From: Virgisporangium ochraceum
GTDB taxonomy: Bacteria > Actinomycetota > Actinomycetes > Mycobacteriales > Micromonosporaceae
Direction: 5' to 3'
Length of the DNA: 64,000 nucleotides
NCBI RefSeq assembly: GCF_016863655.1
Contig: NZ_BOPH01000146.1
Coordinates: 1-64,000, forward strand
The first letter of the stretch is position 1. Each line of letters opens with the position of its first letter. Below the pieces are notes generated by a model. The model was not told the origin of the DNA. It saw only the letters and a program-made list of their open reading frames with translations, and searched no databases. Shown here in pieces: positions 37,282 to 45,793 of this stretch. Position numbers and translations under genes: made by a program.

Positions 37282-38520
37282 ATGACTCTGGATCCGGTGG
37301 CGGTCCGCGCCGACTTCCCGATCTTCGAGCGGGAGATCAACGACCATCCGCTGGTGTACCTCGACTCCGGCAACACGTCGCAGAAGCCGCGGCAGGTGAT
37401 CGACGCGATCAGCCGCCACTACCGGTGGCACAACGGCAACGTGGCGCGGTCGGTGCACACCCTCGGTACGGAGGCGACGCTCGCCTACGAGGGCGCGCGG
37501 GCGAAGGTCGCCGCGTTCATCGGCGCCGCGTCCGAGACGGAGATCGTCTTCACGAAGAACTCCACCGAGGCGATCAACCTGGTGGCGCACGCGTTCTCCG
37601 GGCGCGCGAAGGACGAGCGGTTCCGCCTCGGTCCGGGCGACGAGATCGTGATCTCCGAGATGGAGCACCACTCCAACATCGTCCCGTGGCAGTTGCTCTG
37701 CGAGCGCACCGGCGCGACCCTGCGCTGGTTCGGGCTCACCGACGACGGCCGGCTCGACCTCGCCGACGACCTGATCAACGAGCGCACCAAGCTGGTGTCG
37801 ATCGTGCACTACTCCAACATCATCGGGACGATCAACCCGGTGGCCGAGCTGGCGGCGAAGGCCCATGCGGTCGGCGCGCTCATGCTCGTGGACGGGTCGC
37901 AGTCGGTGCCGCACTCGCCGGTCGACGTGGCCGCGCTGGGCGCCGACTTCCTGGCGTTCACCAGCCACAAGATGTGCGGGCCCACCGGCGCCGGCGTGCT
38001 CTGGGGCCGGTACGAGCTGCTCGACGCGATGCCGCCGTTCCTCGGTGGCGGCTCGATGATCGAGACGGTGACGCTGGCCGGCTCGACGTACATGGCGCCG
38101 CCGGCCCGGTTCGAGGCGGGCACGCCGCCGATCGCCGAGGTCGTCGGGCTGGGCGCGGCCGTCGACTACCTGTCCGGGATCGGCATGGCGGCGATCGCCG
38201 AGCACGAGCGGGCGATCACGCGGTACGCGCTCGACGCGTTGGCCACGGTGCCCGACGTGCGGGTGATCGGTCCTTCCGACCTCACCGAGCGGGCCGCTAC
38301 GATTTCGCTCGTGGTCGAGGGCATCCACCCCCACGATGTCGGGCAGATTCTCGACGCCGAGGGTGTTGAGGTTCGCGTGGGCCATCACTGCGCGAGGCCG
38401 GTGTGCGTCCGGTACGGGGTCCCCGCCACCACGCGGGTGTCGCCGTACCTCTACACCACCACCGGAGACATCGACGCGCTGGTGCGGGGGTTGTACACGG
38501 TGCGGAAGGTGTTCGGTTGA
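37282..38520 (+). CDS. sufS: Cysteine desulfurase SufS
   Basis: The 412-residue PLP-dependent group II desulfurase takes sulfur from cysteine. It has YLDSGNTSQKPRQVIDAI near the N-terminus and FTKNSTEAINLVAHAF for PLP phosphate binding. The Schiff-base lysine lies in FLAFTSHKMCGPTGAGVL near 225-242, and the persulfide cysteine in VRVGHHCARPV near 365. The stop overlaps the sufU start by one base, in keeping with direct sulfur handover to SufU. Confidence 0.96.
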   Translation: MTLDPVAVRADFPIFEREINDHPLVYLDSGNTSQKPRQVIDAISRHYRWHNGNVARSVHTLGTEATLAYEGARAKVAAFIGAASETEIVFTKNSTEAINLVAHAFSGRAKDERFRLGPGDEIVISEMEHHSNIVPWQLLCERTGATLRWFGLTDDGRLDLADDLINERTKLVSIVHYSNIIGTINPVAELAAKAHAVGALMLVDGSQSVPHSPVDVAALGADFLAFTSHKMCGPTGAGVLWGRYELLDAMPPFLGGGSMIETVTLAGSTYMAPPARFEAGTPPIAEVVGLGAAVDYLSGIGMAAIAEHERAITRYALDALATVPDVRVIGPSDLTERAATISLVVEGIHPHDVGQILDAEGVEVRVGHHCARPVCVRYGVPATTRVSPYLYTTTGDIDALVRGLYTVRKVFG

Positions 38521-38969
38521 TGCGACTCGACCAGCTCTACCAGGAGATCATCCTCGACCACTACAAGCACCCGCACGGCCGCGGCCTGCGGGAGCCGTTC
38601 GACGCCGAGGCGCACCACGTCAACCCGACCTGCGGTGACGAGATCACGTTGCGCGTGCGGGTCGACGACGAGGTGGTCGACGACGTCTCGTACCAGGGCA
38701 TGGGCTGTTCGATCAGCCAGGCCTCGGCGAGCGTGCTGTACGAGCTGGTGCGCGGTCGCAAGGTCACCGAGGCGTTGTCGACCGGTGACGCGTTCACCGA
38801 GGTGATGACCGGCCGCGGCGAGGTCGAGCCCGACGAGGACATCCTCGGCGACGGCATCGCGTTCGCCGGCGTGGCGAAGTACCCGGCCCGGGTGAAGTGC
38901 GCGCTGCTGGCGTGGATGGCGTTCAAGGACGCGGTGGCCCGGGCCGCCGACGGGAAGGCAGAGTCATGA
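38520..38969 (+). CDS. sufU: Sulfur-acceptor/scaffold protein SufU
   Basis: The 149-residue IscU-like protein of the Gram-positive SufU type accepts persulfide sulfur from SufS. The three Zn/sulfur cysteines are in NPTCGDEI (about 39), GMGCSISQASASV (about 65) and ARVKCALLAW (about 127), with the SufU-specific insertion between. It overlaps both sufS (1 nt) and sufT (4 nt). Confidence 0.95.
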   Translation: MRLDQLYQEIILDHYKHPHGRGLREPFDAEAHHVNPTCGDEITLRVRVDDEVVDDVSYQGMGCSISQASASVLYELVRGRKVTEALSTGDAFTEVMTGRGEVEPDEDILGDGIAFAGVAKYPARVKCALLAWMAFKDAVARAADGKAES

Positions 38970-39304
38970 GTGAGACCACCAAGGCAAGCGTCGACGACGT
39001 CGAAGAGGCGATGAAGGACGTCGTCGACCCCGAGCTGGGCATCAACGTGGTCGACCTGGGCCTCGTCTACGGCGTGCACATCGACGACGAGAACGTCGCC
39101 TCGATCGACATGACGCTGACCTCGGCCGCGTGCCCGCTGACCGACGTGATCGAAGACCAGGCGCGGCAGGCGTTGACCGGCGGCCCCGGCGGCGGCCTGG
39201 TGAGCGACTTCCGCATCAACTGGGTGTGGCTGCCGCCGTGGGGCCCCGACAAGATCACCGACGAGGGCCGCGACCAGCTGAGGTCGCTGGGCTTCAACGT
39301 CTGA
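38966..39304 (+). CDS. sufT: SufT/MIP18-family (DUF59) Fe-S assembly protein
   Basis: The 112-residue protein is a DUF59 domain. It has VVDPELGINVVDLGLVYGV near 20-38, the conserved TSAACPLTDVIEDQ near 53-66 and a GFNV ending. SufT-type proteins help mature or transfer Fe-S clusters to targets. It is the last gene of the suf operon; the ATGA overlap with sufU shows coupling. Its 3' end overlaps a convergent SRPBCC gene by 11 bp, leaving no room for a separate terminator. Confidence 0.93.
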   Translation: MSETTKASVDDVEEAMKDVVDPELGINVVDLGLVYGVHIDDENVASIDMTLTSAACPLTDVIEDQARQALTGGPGGGLVSDFRINWVWLPPWGPDKITDEGRDQLRSLGFNV

Positions 39305-39716
39305 CACCGAGGTACGACGGGAGGCGGTTGGCGGCCATGCGGCGCCAGCCGCCCCGGTGCATCAGGGCGGAGATCACGCCGGCCGGGCCGCTGAAGCCCT
39401 GATGGTCGATGCGGAACCGGGTGCCCTCGGGGATCGCGGTGAGCCGCCAGGTGAGCGTGGTCGGAGACCGCATGCGGCTGCCCTGCCACCGGAGCACCAT
39501 CCGGTGCGGGGGCTCGACCTCCAGCACCTCACAGTCGATGACGCCGTCCCAGCCCGGCATGGGCTTCGCGCGGAAGCGGAACGTCGTGCCGGGCGCCGGT
39601 GCGAAGCCCTCGACCGGCATCACCCACTCGGCGAGCGCCGCCGGATCGGTCAGGGCCGCCCACACCTGGTCGACGGGGTGGGGCAGGTCGGTTTCGACCG
39701 TGAGGTCACGTCGCAT
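39294..39716 (-). CDS. SRPBCC family protein
   Basis: This 140-residue START/SRPBCC-fold protein has an N-terminal strand-helix VETDLPHPVDQVWAALTDP and a central VLEVEPPHRMVLRWQGS. The C-terminal helix region is FSGPAGVISALMHRGGWRR. The ligand is unknown. Its ATG overlaps the end of the ArsR gene by 11 bp, so it is the second gene of that operon, mirroring 58-845. It converges on sufT. Confidence 0.8.
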   Translation of the reverse strand: MRRDLTVETDLPHPVDQVWAALTDPAALAEWVMPVEGFAPAPGTTFRFRAKPMPGWDGVIDCEVLEVEPPHRMVLRWQGSRMRSPTTLTWRLTAIPEGTRFRIDHQGFSGPAGVISALMHRGGWRRMAANRLPSYLGVRR

Positions 39717-40098
39717 CCCGGCGTTCTCCGTTCTGTCGGTCGAGGTTCTGTCGGTCGAGGTTCTGCCGGTCGAGGTTCTGCCGGTCGAGGTAGTCGCGGA
39801 GGTTCGCGACCCGTTCGGTCCAGAAACCGGCGAACAGGCCGGCCCAGTCGAAGAGGTCGCGCAGCGGTGCGGGGTCGAGGCGGTAGATGCGGTGCCGGCC
39901 GGCGCGGCGCTCCTCGACCAGGCCGGCCGAACGGAGAACGGCCAGGTGACGGGAGACCAGCGGCACCGACTGCCCGACCGCTTCGGCCAGCGCTCCCACG
40001 GTCTGCTCGCCGCCGCGCCCCAACGCCTCGATCAGCGCCCGTCGGGTGGGGTCGGCGACGGCCCGGAAGACGTCGTCGTCAGCGGCGGGTCTGGGCAC
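39706..40098 (-). CDS. ArsR-family regulator with tandem LDRQN repeats at the C-terminus
   Basis: This 130-residue winged-helix regulator has DPTRRALIEALGRGGEQTV and a recognition helix SVPLVSRHLAVLRSAGLV. The C-terminal helix (AGLFAGFWTERVANLRDY) runs into four tandem copies of LDRQN encoded by perfect 15-bp repeats at 39731-39790. I chose GTG 40098 because a TTGACA-17-TAAGTT promoter ends 6 nt before it; a TTG at 40104 would start inside the expected untranslated position. The product probably represses itself and the SRPBCC gene through the inverted repeat at 40118-40135. Confidence 0.82.
   Translation of the reverse strand: MPRPAADDDVFRAVADPTRRALIEALGRGGEQTVGALAEAVGQSVPLVSRHLAVLRSAGLVEERRAGRHRIYRLDPAPLRDLFDWAGLFAGFWTERVANLRDYLDRQNLDRQNLDRQNLDRQNGERRDAT
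39731..39790 (-). repeat. Four perfect-length 15-bp tandem repeats within the ArsR gene
   Basis: The + strand unit TTCTGTCGGTCGAGG is repeated four times; copies 3 and 4 share one T-to-C change. Each encodes LDRQN on the minus strand. The period of 15 keeps the frame when copy number changes. Confidence 0.85.
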
Positions 40099-40135
40099 GC
40101 TCAAAACTTATGGTTAACGTTGAATGTTGTCAACG
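40099..40135 (-). promoter_or_regulatory. Promoter and operator of the second ArsR operon
   Basis: On the minus strand TTGACA (40133-40128), a 17-nt spacer and TAAGTT (40110-40105) precede GTG 40098 by 6 nt. The inverted repeat CGTTGA-N6-TCAACG (40118-40135) covers the -35 and part of the spacer. Its 6-nt centre matches the operator geometry at 35-54. Confidence 0.65.
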
Positions 40136-40211
40136 GGTCCGTTGGAGATCGGTTATCCGGGGTCTGGACGCGCGTAACCCCGCGGTCGCCTTCGCGTGTG
40201 AGGGTCCGCGC

Positions 40212-42263
40212 ATGCGAATGCGTCCATGGATCGGCGCGGGAACGGCCGTGCTGCTCGCGGTCACCCTGCCGGGGAGCCCGGCCGCCGCGGAGCCGGCGGC
40301 CAGAGGCGGCCCCACGACCGGATTCGACCTGCAGGCCCACCGCGGCGGGCTCGGGCTCCGGTCGGAGAGCACCCTCAACTCGTTCGGCAACGCGCTGCGG
40401 CTCGGGGTGACGACCATCGAGCTCGACATCCAGATCACCGAGGACGGGCAGGCGGTGGTGACCCACGACCGCCGCGTCGCGGCGACCAAGTGCCTCGACA
40501 CCGCGCCGGCGAAGCCCGGCGACCCGGAGTTCCCGTACGTCGGCAGGTACCTCAACACGCTCACGCTGGCCCAGGTGCGCACGCTCGACTGCGGCTCGCT
40601 GCGGCTGGCCGACCACCCGAACCAGGTGCTGTCGCCCGGCTCGCGGATGCCGCTGCTGCGCGAGGTGTTCGACCTCGCCGAGCGCTACGGCGCCGATGAC
40701 GTGAAGTTCAACATCGAAACCAAGGTGGAGGCCGGCGCGCCCGCCGAGACCGCCCCGCGTGAGCAGTTCGTGCAGGTGGTCGCCCGCGAGGTGCGGAACG
40801 CGGGCGTCCTGAAGCGGGTCACCGTCCAGAGCTTCGACTGGGGTGCGCTCAAGCGGATGCGCGAGGTCGAGCCGCGGCTGCCGCTGGTCGCGCTGACCAA
40901 CCGCGACTTCCTGCAGACCGGCCAGCCGGGCGCGTCGCCGTGGCTGGGCGGCATCGACATCGACGACTTCGGGGGCGACCCCATCAAGGCCGTGAAGACG
41001 CTCGGTGTGTCGGCGTTCTCGCCCGTTCACGGATTCCCGCAGAACGGCACGGTGACCGATGCCAACTACGAGCCGTACGTCACGAAGGCGATGGTGCGGC
41101 ACGCCCACCGCAACGGCATCAAGGTGGTCCCCTGGACGGTCGACGACCCGGCCACGATGTCCAAGCTCATCGACGACGGCGTCGACGGCATCATCACCGA
41201 CTATCCCGACCGCCTCCGTACCGTGGCCGCCGCGAAGGGCTTCACGCTGCCGCGCGGGTACGCGTCGCCGCTGGACATCCAGGGGCACCGGGGAGCGCGG
41301 GCGGTGCGTCCGGAGAACACGCTCGCGGCGTTCCGCTACGCGCTCGGCAACCGCGACATCTCCACGCTCGAGCTCGACACCGGCGTGACGAAGGACGGCG
41401 TGCTCGTGGTGATCCACGACCGCACGGTCAACGGCAGCCACTGCGTCGACACCGCGCCCGTGCGGGCCGGCGACCCGCTGTTCCCGTACGTCGGCAAGCG
41501 CGTGCACGACCTCACGCTCGCCCAGCTGAAGACGATCGACTGCGGCTCGAAGACACTGCCCGAGTTCCCGCGTCAGGTGGCGGCGCCGGGCGAGCGGATC
41601 CCGACGCTCAAGGAGGTCTTCGCGCTGGTGAAGGCGAGCGGACGCGACGACGTCCGGCTCAACATCGAGACGAAGATCAGCCCGACCGTCGACGACACCG
41701 AGAACTACGCGCTCTTCACGGTGAAGCTGGTGTACGCGCTCAGGGCGGCGGGCCTGCGCGAGCGGGCCACGATCCAGTCGTTCGACTGGCGCACGATCCG
41801 CCTCGCCCGCGTCCTCGACCGGAAGGTCGAGACCGTCGCGCTGGTGTGGCAGTACGGACCGGCGGAGTGCGCGACCCTCGCCGACGAGTGCTCCCTGCGG
41901 GCGGTGTACGGCGACCCGTCCGTGAAGAGCCCGTGGACCGGTGGGCTGGACTGGTGGCGGTACCGCGACCTCGGCAGGCTGGTGAAGGCGGCCGGCGCGT
42001 CGACGGTCTCGGCGAACTGGCAGGTGCACGACCCGCGGCAGCCCGTGAAGGCCGACACCGACTGGTACCTGCGCACGAACCCGGCCTACTTCCACGGGCC
42101 GGAGGTGGAGACCCTGCGGAAGCGGGACGGGCTCAAGGTGGTCCCGTACACCGTCAACGACGCCGCGACCATGCAGCGTCTGATCGACCTGAACGTCGAC
42201 GGCATCATCTCCGACGACCCCGACCTGGCGGTCGCTGTCGCCCGCCGCAACGGACTCCGCTGA
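40212..42263 (+). CDS. Secreted glycerophosphodiester phosphodiesterase with two GDPD domains
   Basis: The 683-residue protein has a signal peptide (basic start, hydrophobic stretch, PGSPAAAEP). Two GDPD TIM-barrel domains follow in tandem. Domain 1 (about 38-345) has AHRGG, ESTLNSFGNAL, TIELDIQITEDG and NIETK. Domain 2 (about 355-680) has GHRGARAVRPENT, TLELDTGVTKDG and NIETK. Both keep the His, Glu and Asp residues expected for catalysis, so both may be active. Such enzymes split glycerophosphodiesters to glycerol-3-phosphate and alcohol. A 16-bp hairpin follows. The start could also be ATG 40218. Confidence 0.88.
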   Translation: MRMRPWIGAGTAVLLAVTLPGSPAAAEPAARGGPTTGFDLQAHRGGLGLRSESTLNSFGNALRLGVTTIELDIQITEDGQAVVTHDRRVAATKCLDTAPAKPGDPEFPYVGRYLNTLTLAQVRTLDCGSLRLADHPNQVLSPGSRMPLLREVFDLAERYGADDVKFNIETKVEAGAPAETAPREQFVQVVAREVRNAGVLKRVTVQSFDWGALKRMREVEPRLPLVALTNRDFLQTGQPGASPWLGGIDIDDFGGDPIKAVKTLGVSAFSPVHGFPQNGTVTDANYEPYVTKAMVRHAHRNGIKVVPWTVDDPATMSKLIDDGVDGIITDYPDRLRTVAAAKGFTLPRGYASPLDIQGHRGARAVRPENTLAAFRYALGNRDISTLELDTGVTKDGVLVVIHDRTVNGSHCVDTAPVRAGDPLFPYVGKRVHDLTLAQLKTIDCGSKTLPEFPRQVAAPGERIPTLKEVFALVKASGRDDVRLNIETKISPTVDDTENYALFTVKLVYALRAAGLRERATIQSFDWRTIRLARVLDRKVETVALVWQYGPAECATLADECSLRAVYGDPSVKSPWTGGLDWWRYRDLGRLVKAAGASTVSANWQVHDPRQPVKADTDWYLRTNPAYFHGPEVETLRKRDGLKVVPYTVNDAATMQRLIDLNVDGIISDDPDLAVAVARRNGLR

Positions 42264-42284
42264 CGGCGCGCTCGAACGGTAGGT

Positions 42285-42319
42285 GGCGGCGGGCACCGGC
42301 ATGGCCGGTGCCCGCCGCC
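42285..42319 (+). terminator. Perfect 16-bp hairpin after the GDPD gene
   Basis: GGCGGCGGGCACCGGC (42285-42300) and its exact complement (42304-42319) are separated by ATG. It lies 21 nt after the stop codon and has no U-tract. Confidence 0.6.
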
Positions 42320-42419
42320 GCGCCGTGCGGCCTTCGCGATCACCCGCTGGGGCTCCTCCGGCATAGTGAACATGCATGCCGGGGAACCCCGACGGGAACA
42401 CGGTCACCGGAGGTGGGAG

Positions 42420-43424
42420 ATGCCAGTACGCCGGTGGATCCGGTCGACGCTGCGACGCTGGGTGCCCGGCGAGCCCGTCGTCGTGGTCACCTACGTGGGA
42501 TATGTGGCGCTGCCGGCCGGCGGGCCGGAGGCGCGGGTGCGGGGCCGCGTGCTGCGCAAGACCGTGGTGGCGCTCGCCGGCCCGGTGCGCGGCTGGCGCA
42601 CGTTCATGGAGACCGTGGCGTGGTTCACGACGTCCGAGGTCCCCGGGGTGCCGGTCGAGGCGATCAGCGACGTGGGCAGCGCGCACGCGGTGAGCGACGA
42701 GGAGGGCTACATCGAGGCCCGGGTGCGGGTCAGCCCGCCCACCGAGAGCCGGGTCGGTGTGAAGCTGACCGCGCGGCGCGCCCCCGACACCGTGGCGGCC
42801 GCGTACGTCGTGCCGGCCGACGGGCGTCCCCTGGTGGTGAGCGACATCGACGACACCGTGCTCATCACCGGCGTGAAGGAGCGCCTCAAGATGGTCGGCC
42901 GCACGCTGATCGGCGACCCGACCGACCGCGAGGTGGTCGACGGCATGCCCGACCTGCTGCGCGCCCTCGCCGGGCGGGACTCACCGGTGTTCTTCGTGTC
43001 GACCAGCCCGTGGAACCTCTACCAGCGGCTCGCCGACACCCTGGCCTACCACGACGTGCCGCCGGGGCCGATGCTGCTCACCGACTGGGGGTTCGGCAGC
43101 AAGCAGATGCTGGTGCGCCCGGCGCTGGAGTACAAGGTCGAGACGATCAGCGGGGTGCTCGACGACTTCCCGGGCCGCCACGTCGTGCTGGTGGGCGACA
43201 GCGGCCAGCACGATCTGGCGGCATATCTCGCGATCGCCGAGGCATATCCCGGGCGGGTTCGGGCAGTTCTCATCCGCGAGGTACCGGGACTGGTACCGAA
43301 GGACCATGGCCCGGACTTCGAACGGGCCCGAGCGGCCGGGGTGACGTTGTGCGTGGGGGAGCCTTCCGAGCTGATGGCGGCGGCCGCCGGAGCCGACCTG
43401 GTACGGGCCGGCCTGACCCGGTGA
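42420..43424 (+). CDS. App1-family phosphatase domain protein (DUF2183)
   Basis: The 334-residue protein matches the family of yeast phosphatidate phosphatase App1. The HAD-type nucleophile motif is VVSDIDDTVLITGVKERL, near 140. Further motifs are FFVSTSPWNLYQRLADTL, LTDWGFGSKQM and a C-terminal VVLVGDSGQHD. An N-terminal beta domain comes before the catalytic part. I chose ATG 42420 because GGAGGTGGGA precedes it. The diacylglycerol-kinase-like gene starts 13 bp downstream, so the pair could act on the same lipids in opposite directions. Confidence 0.82.
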   Translation: MPVRRWIRSTLRRWVPGEPVVVVTYVGYVALPAGGPEARVRGRVLRKTVVALAGPVRGWRTFMETVAWFTTSEVPGVPVEAISDVGSAHAVSDEEGYIEARVRVSPPTESRVGVKLTARRAPDTVAAAYVVPADGRPLVVSDIDDTVLITGVKERLKMVGRTLIGDPTDREVVDGMPDLLRALAGRDSPVFFVSTSPWNLYQRLADTLAYHDVPPGPMLLTDWGFGSKQMLVRPALEYKVETISGVLDDFPGRHVVLVGDSGQHDLAAYLAIAEAYPGRVRAVLIREVPGLVPKDHGPDFERARAAGVTLCVGEPSELMAAAAGADLVRAGLTR

Positions 43425-43437
43425 CCCTCCTGGTGGG

Positions 43438-44412
43438 ATGCTGCTAACCGTGACCGGTACGGAAACAGGTGGTCTGCCGTCGAAACGGGCGACGGACAAA
43501 CCGCGGTCGGCCGTGGTGATCAATCCCACCAAGGTGGTCGACCTGGTCGACCGTCGCCGGCGCATCATCGACGCCCTGGCCGGGGCCGGCTGGCCCGAGC
43601 CGGCCTGGTTCGAGACCACCCGCGACGACGGCGGCTTCGGCCAGACCAAGCAGGCCGTCGCCGAGGGCGCCGAGGTGGTGTTCGCCTGCGGCGGCGACGG
43701 CACCGTGATGGCGTGCCTGTCGGCGCTGGTCGGCACCGACGTGGCGCTGGCCGTGCTGCCGGCGGGCACCGGCAACCTGCTCGCCGCGAACCTGGGCCTG
43801 CCCGACGACCCGGCGGCCGGCGTCGAGGTGGCGGTGAAGATGGGCCGCCGCAAGATCGACGTGGGAATCGTGGGTGACCGGGCGTTCGCCGTGATGGCCG
43901 GCATGGGCTTCGACGCGGCGATGGTGGGCGAGGCGCCGGAGCGGCTCAAGCGCATCCTGGGGTGGCCGGCGTACGCCGTGTCGGCGGCGAAGAACCTGCG
44001 CGCCGGTCCGATGCGGGTCGAGGTGACGCTCGACAACCGGCCACCGATGCGCCGGCGCGCCCGCTCGGTGCTGATCGCCAACGTAGGCCGGCTGCAGGCC
44101 GGCATCCGGCTGCTGACCGACGCCGAACCCGACGACGGCCTCTTCGACGTCGCGCTGATCACGCCGCGCAAGCTCCGCCACTGGGCGGTGCTGGCGTTCG
44201 CGGTGATCACCCGCCGCGACAAGACGCCCCGGATGGAGGTGTACCGGGCCCGCCGGGTCGAGGTGGTCAGCGACCGTCCGCAACCCCGCCAGCTCGACGG
44301 CGACGTCATCGAACCGGCGGAGAAGCTGTCGGTGTACCTGGAGCACGAGGCGCTGTGGCTGTGCGTGCCGCAACCCGAGGACGCCCCCGACCTGGCCGAG
44401 GGGCACCCCTAG
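43438..44412 (+). CDS. Diacylglycerol kinase family lipid kinase
   Basis: The product of about 324 residues has the DAGK/YegS fold: AVVINPTKVVDLVDRRRR near 22, the nucleotide motif ACGGDGTVMACLSAL near 84-98 and PAGTGNLLAANLGLP near 111. Mg-site residues lie in DVGIVGDRAFAVMAGMGFD and the C-terminal DGDVIEPAEKLSVYL. It would phosphorylate diacylglycerol or a related lipid to a phosphatidate. GTG 43450 is an alternative start. It follows the App1-like gene closely and probably shares its transcript. Confidence 0.88.
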   Translation: MLLTVTGTETGGLPSKRATDKPRSAVVINPTKVVDLVDRRRRIIDALAGAGWPEPAWFETTRDDGGFGQTKQAVAEGAEVVFACGGDGTVMACLSALVGTDVALAVLPAGTGNLLAANLGLPDDPAAGVEVAVKMGRRKIDVGIVGDRAFAVMAGMGFDAAMVGEAPERLKRILGWPAYAVSAAKNLRAGPMRVEVTLDNRPPMRRRARSVLIANVGRLQAGIRLLTDAEPDDGLFDVALITPRKLRHWAVLAFAVITRRDKTPRMEVYRARRVEVVSDRPQPRQLDGDVIEPAEKLSVYLEHEALWLCVPQPEDAPDLAEGHP

Positions 44413-44430
44413 CCGGCCGCGGCCTCCAGC

Positions 44431-44470
44431 CGGGCCGCCTCGGTCCGCGCCGGGCCGCCTCGGTCCGCGC
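44431..44470. repeat. Two perfect copies of a 20-bp tandem repeat
   Basis: The unit CGGGCCGCCTCGGTCCGCGC occurs at 44431-44450 and 44451-44470, in the short gap between the convergent lipid kinase and thiD genes. Confidence 0.85.
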
Positions 44471-44489
44471 CGGCCAGCGCGCCGGCGGG

Positions 44490-45275
44490 TCAGTCGGGCC
44501 AGCCCACCGGGCCGGAACCCGCGCCGAGGCGCCAGGCCGCAGACCGGCGGAGCGACTCGTTCACGTACGTCTTCGCGCCCGTCAGGGCCTCCCGCACCGA
44601 GGCGCCCTTCGCGAGGAGTGCCGCGGTCGCCGACGCGAACGTGCAGCCGGTGCCGTGGGTGTTCCGGGTGTTGACCCACGGCGCGGTCAGCTCGGAGACG
44701 ACGCCGTCGAGCCAGACGACGTCGACCGCGTCGGTGCCGGGGAGGTGGCCGCCCTTGACCACCACGCACCGGGCACCCGTGGCGGCGAGGTCCTCCGCGG
44801 CGGCCCGCATGTCGTCCACTGTGGACACCTTGCGGTCGAGGAGGACGCCGGCCTCGTGCAGGTTCGGGGTCACCACGGTCGCGTGCGGGAACAGCTTCTC
44901 GCGGTACGCGGTCGCCACGTCGCCGGTGAACAGCGGGTCGCCGCTCGTGGCCACGAGCACCGGATCGACCACGAGACCGGGCAGCCGGGGCGCGTAGGCC
45001 GCCACGAGCTCCACGGTGGATGGTGTGGCGAGCATCCCGGTCTTCACCGCCACCACCGGCAGGTCGTTCAGCACGGCGTCGAGCTGCGCGGCGACGAACT
45101 CGGTCGCCGTGGCGGCGACGCCGTGCACGCCCACCGTGTTCTGCGCCGTCAGCGCCGTGACGACGCTCGCGCCGAAGACGCCGTGCATCGTGAACGCACG
45201 CAGATCCGCCTGGATGCCGGCCCCGCCACCGGAGTCCGACCCCGCGATCGTCAGTGCCACCTGAGGTTCGCGCAT
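44490..45275 (-). CDS. thiD: Hydroxymethylpyrimidine/phosphomethylpyrimidine kinase
   Basis: ThiD phosphorylates HMP and HMP-P to HMP-PP for thiamine synthesis. The 261-residue ribokinase-fold protein has ALTIAGSDSGGGAGIQADLR at the N-terminus and KTGMLATP near 80. The kinase signature NTHGTGCTFASATAALLA lies near 210-227. I chose ATG 45275, which overlaps the preceding TenI-like gene by 25 bp. It is the last gene of the TPP-riboswitch-controlled thi operon. Confidence 0.94.
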   Translation of the reverse strand: MREPQVALTIAGSDSGGGAGIQADLRAFTMHGVFGASVVTALTAQNTVGVHGVAATATEFVAAQLDAVLNDLPVVAVKTGMLATPSTVELVAAYAPRLPGLVVDPVLVATSGDPLFTGDVATAYREKLFPHATVVTPNLHEAGVLLDRKVSTVDDMRAAAEDLAATGARCVVVKGGHLPGTDAVDVVWLDGVVSELTAPWVNTRNTHGTGCTFASATAALLAKGASVREALTGAKTYVNESLRRSAAWRLGAGSGPVGWPD

Positions 45276-45793
45276 ACCGCCTCCACCATCGCTCGCACCA
45301 CCGCCGCCGGGTCGGCGGCGGTCATCACCGCGCCCATCACCGCAACCCCCGCCGCACCGGCCCGCACGCACGCACCGGCCCGCTCCGGCGAGTCGACGCC
45401 GCCGAGCGCCAGCACCGGTACCGCGCACGCGGCGCACCAGTTCCGCAGCGTCGACAGGCCCAACGCCGGTCCGTAGCCCGGCTTCGACGCCGTCGGGAAC
45501 ACCGGCGACACCGTGACGTACGCCAGCCGCGTGGCGGCCACCACGTCGGCGGCGCGGTGGCAGGCCCGGCCGACCACGCGTCCGAGCGCGTCGCGGTGCG
45601 CACCGTCCACATCGGACACCAGCAGCCGGTCACCGATCCGTTCGCTCAGCTCACCGGCGAGCGCGCCGCGCGCGTCCGGTGGCAGGTCCTTCTCCCGGAG
45701 CACGACGCGGTCGGCGCCGCCCGCGACCGCCTCGGCCGCGACGGTGGCCAACGGCCGCGGGCCGGAGAGCGTCCGGTCGGTGTAGACGATCAC
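45251..45793 (-). CDS. TenI/ThiE-like thiamine phosphate synthase family protein
   Basis: This 180-residue short ThiE-fold protein has VIVYTDRTLSGPRPL at the start, VVLREKDLPPDARGALAGEL near 40 and LLVSDVDGAH near 65. A shortened stretch then runs to GRACHRAADV, and YVTVSPVFPTASKPGYGP and VLALGGVDSPERAGACVRAG follow. A true thiE lies first in the same operon, so this copy is more likely a TenI-type thiazole tautomerase or accessory protein. It misses the usual NDR segment of ThiE. GTG 45793 overlaps the thiG stop. Confidence 0.75.
   Translation of the reverse strand: MIVYTDRTLSGPRPLATVAAEAVAGGADRVVLREKDLPPDARGALAGELSERIGDRLLVSDVDGAHRDALGRVVGRACHRAADVVAATRLAYVTVSPVFPTASKPGYGPALGLSTLRNWCAACAVPVLALGGVDSPERAGACVRAGAAGVAVMGAVMTAADPAAVVRAMVEAVCANLRWH

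Noticed and set aside
39731..39790. Short regular repeats as a CRISPR array
   Set aside because: They are contiguous 15-bp units without spacers inside a coding region.
40101..42686. A long minus-strand open frame across the GDPD gene
   Set aside because: It is a shadow of the GDPD gene; the plus strand has a signal peptide and two complete GDPD domains.
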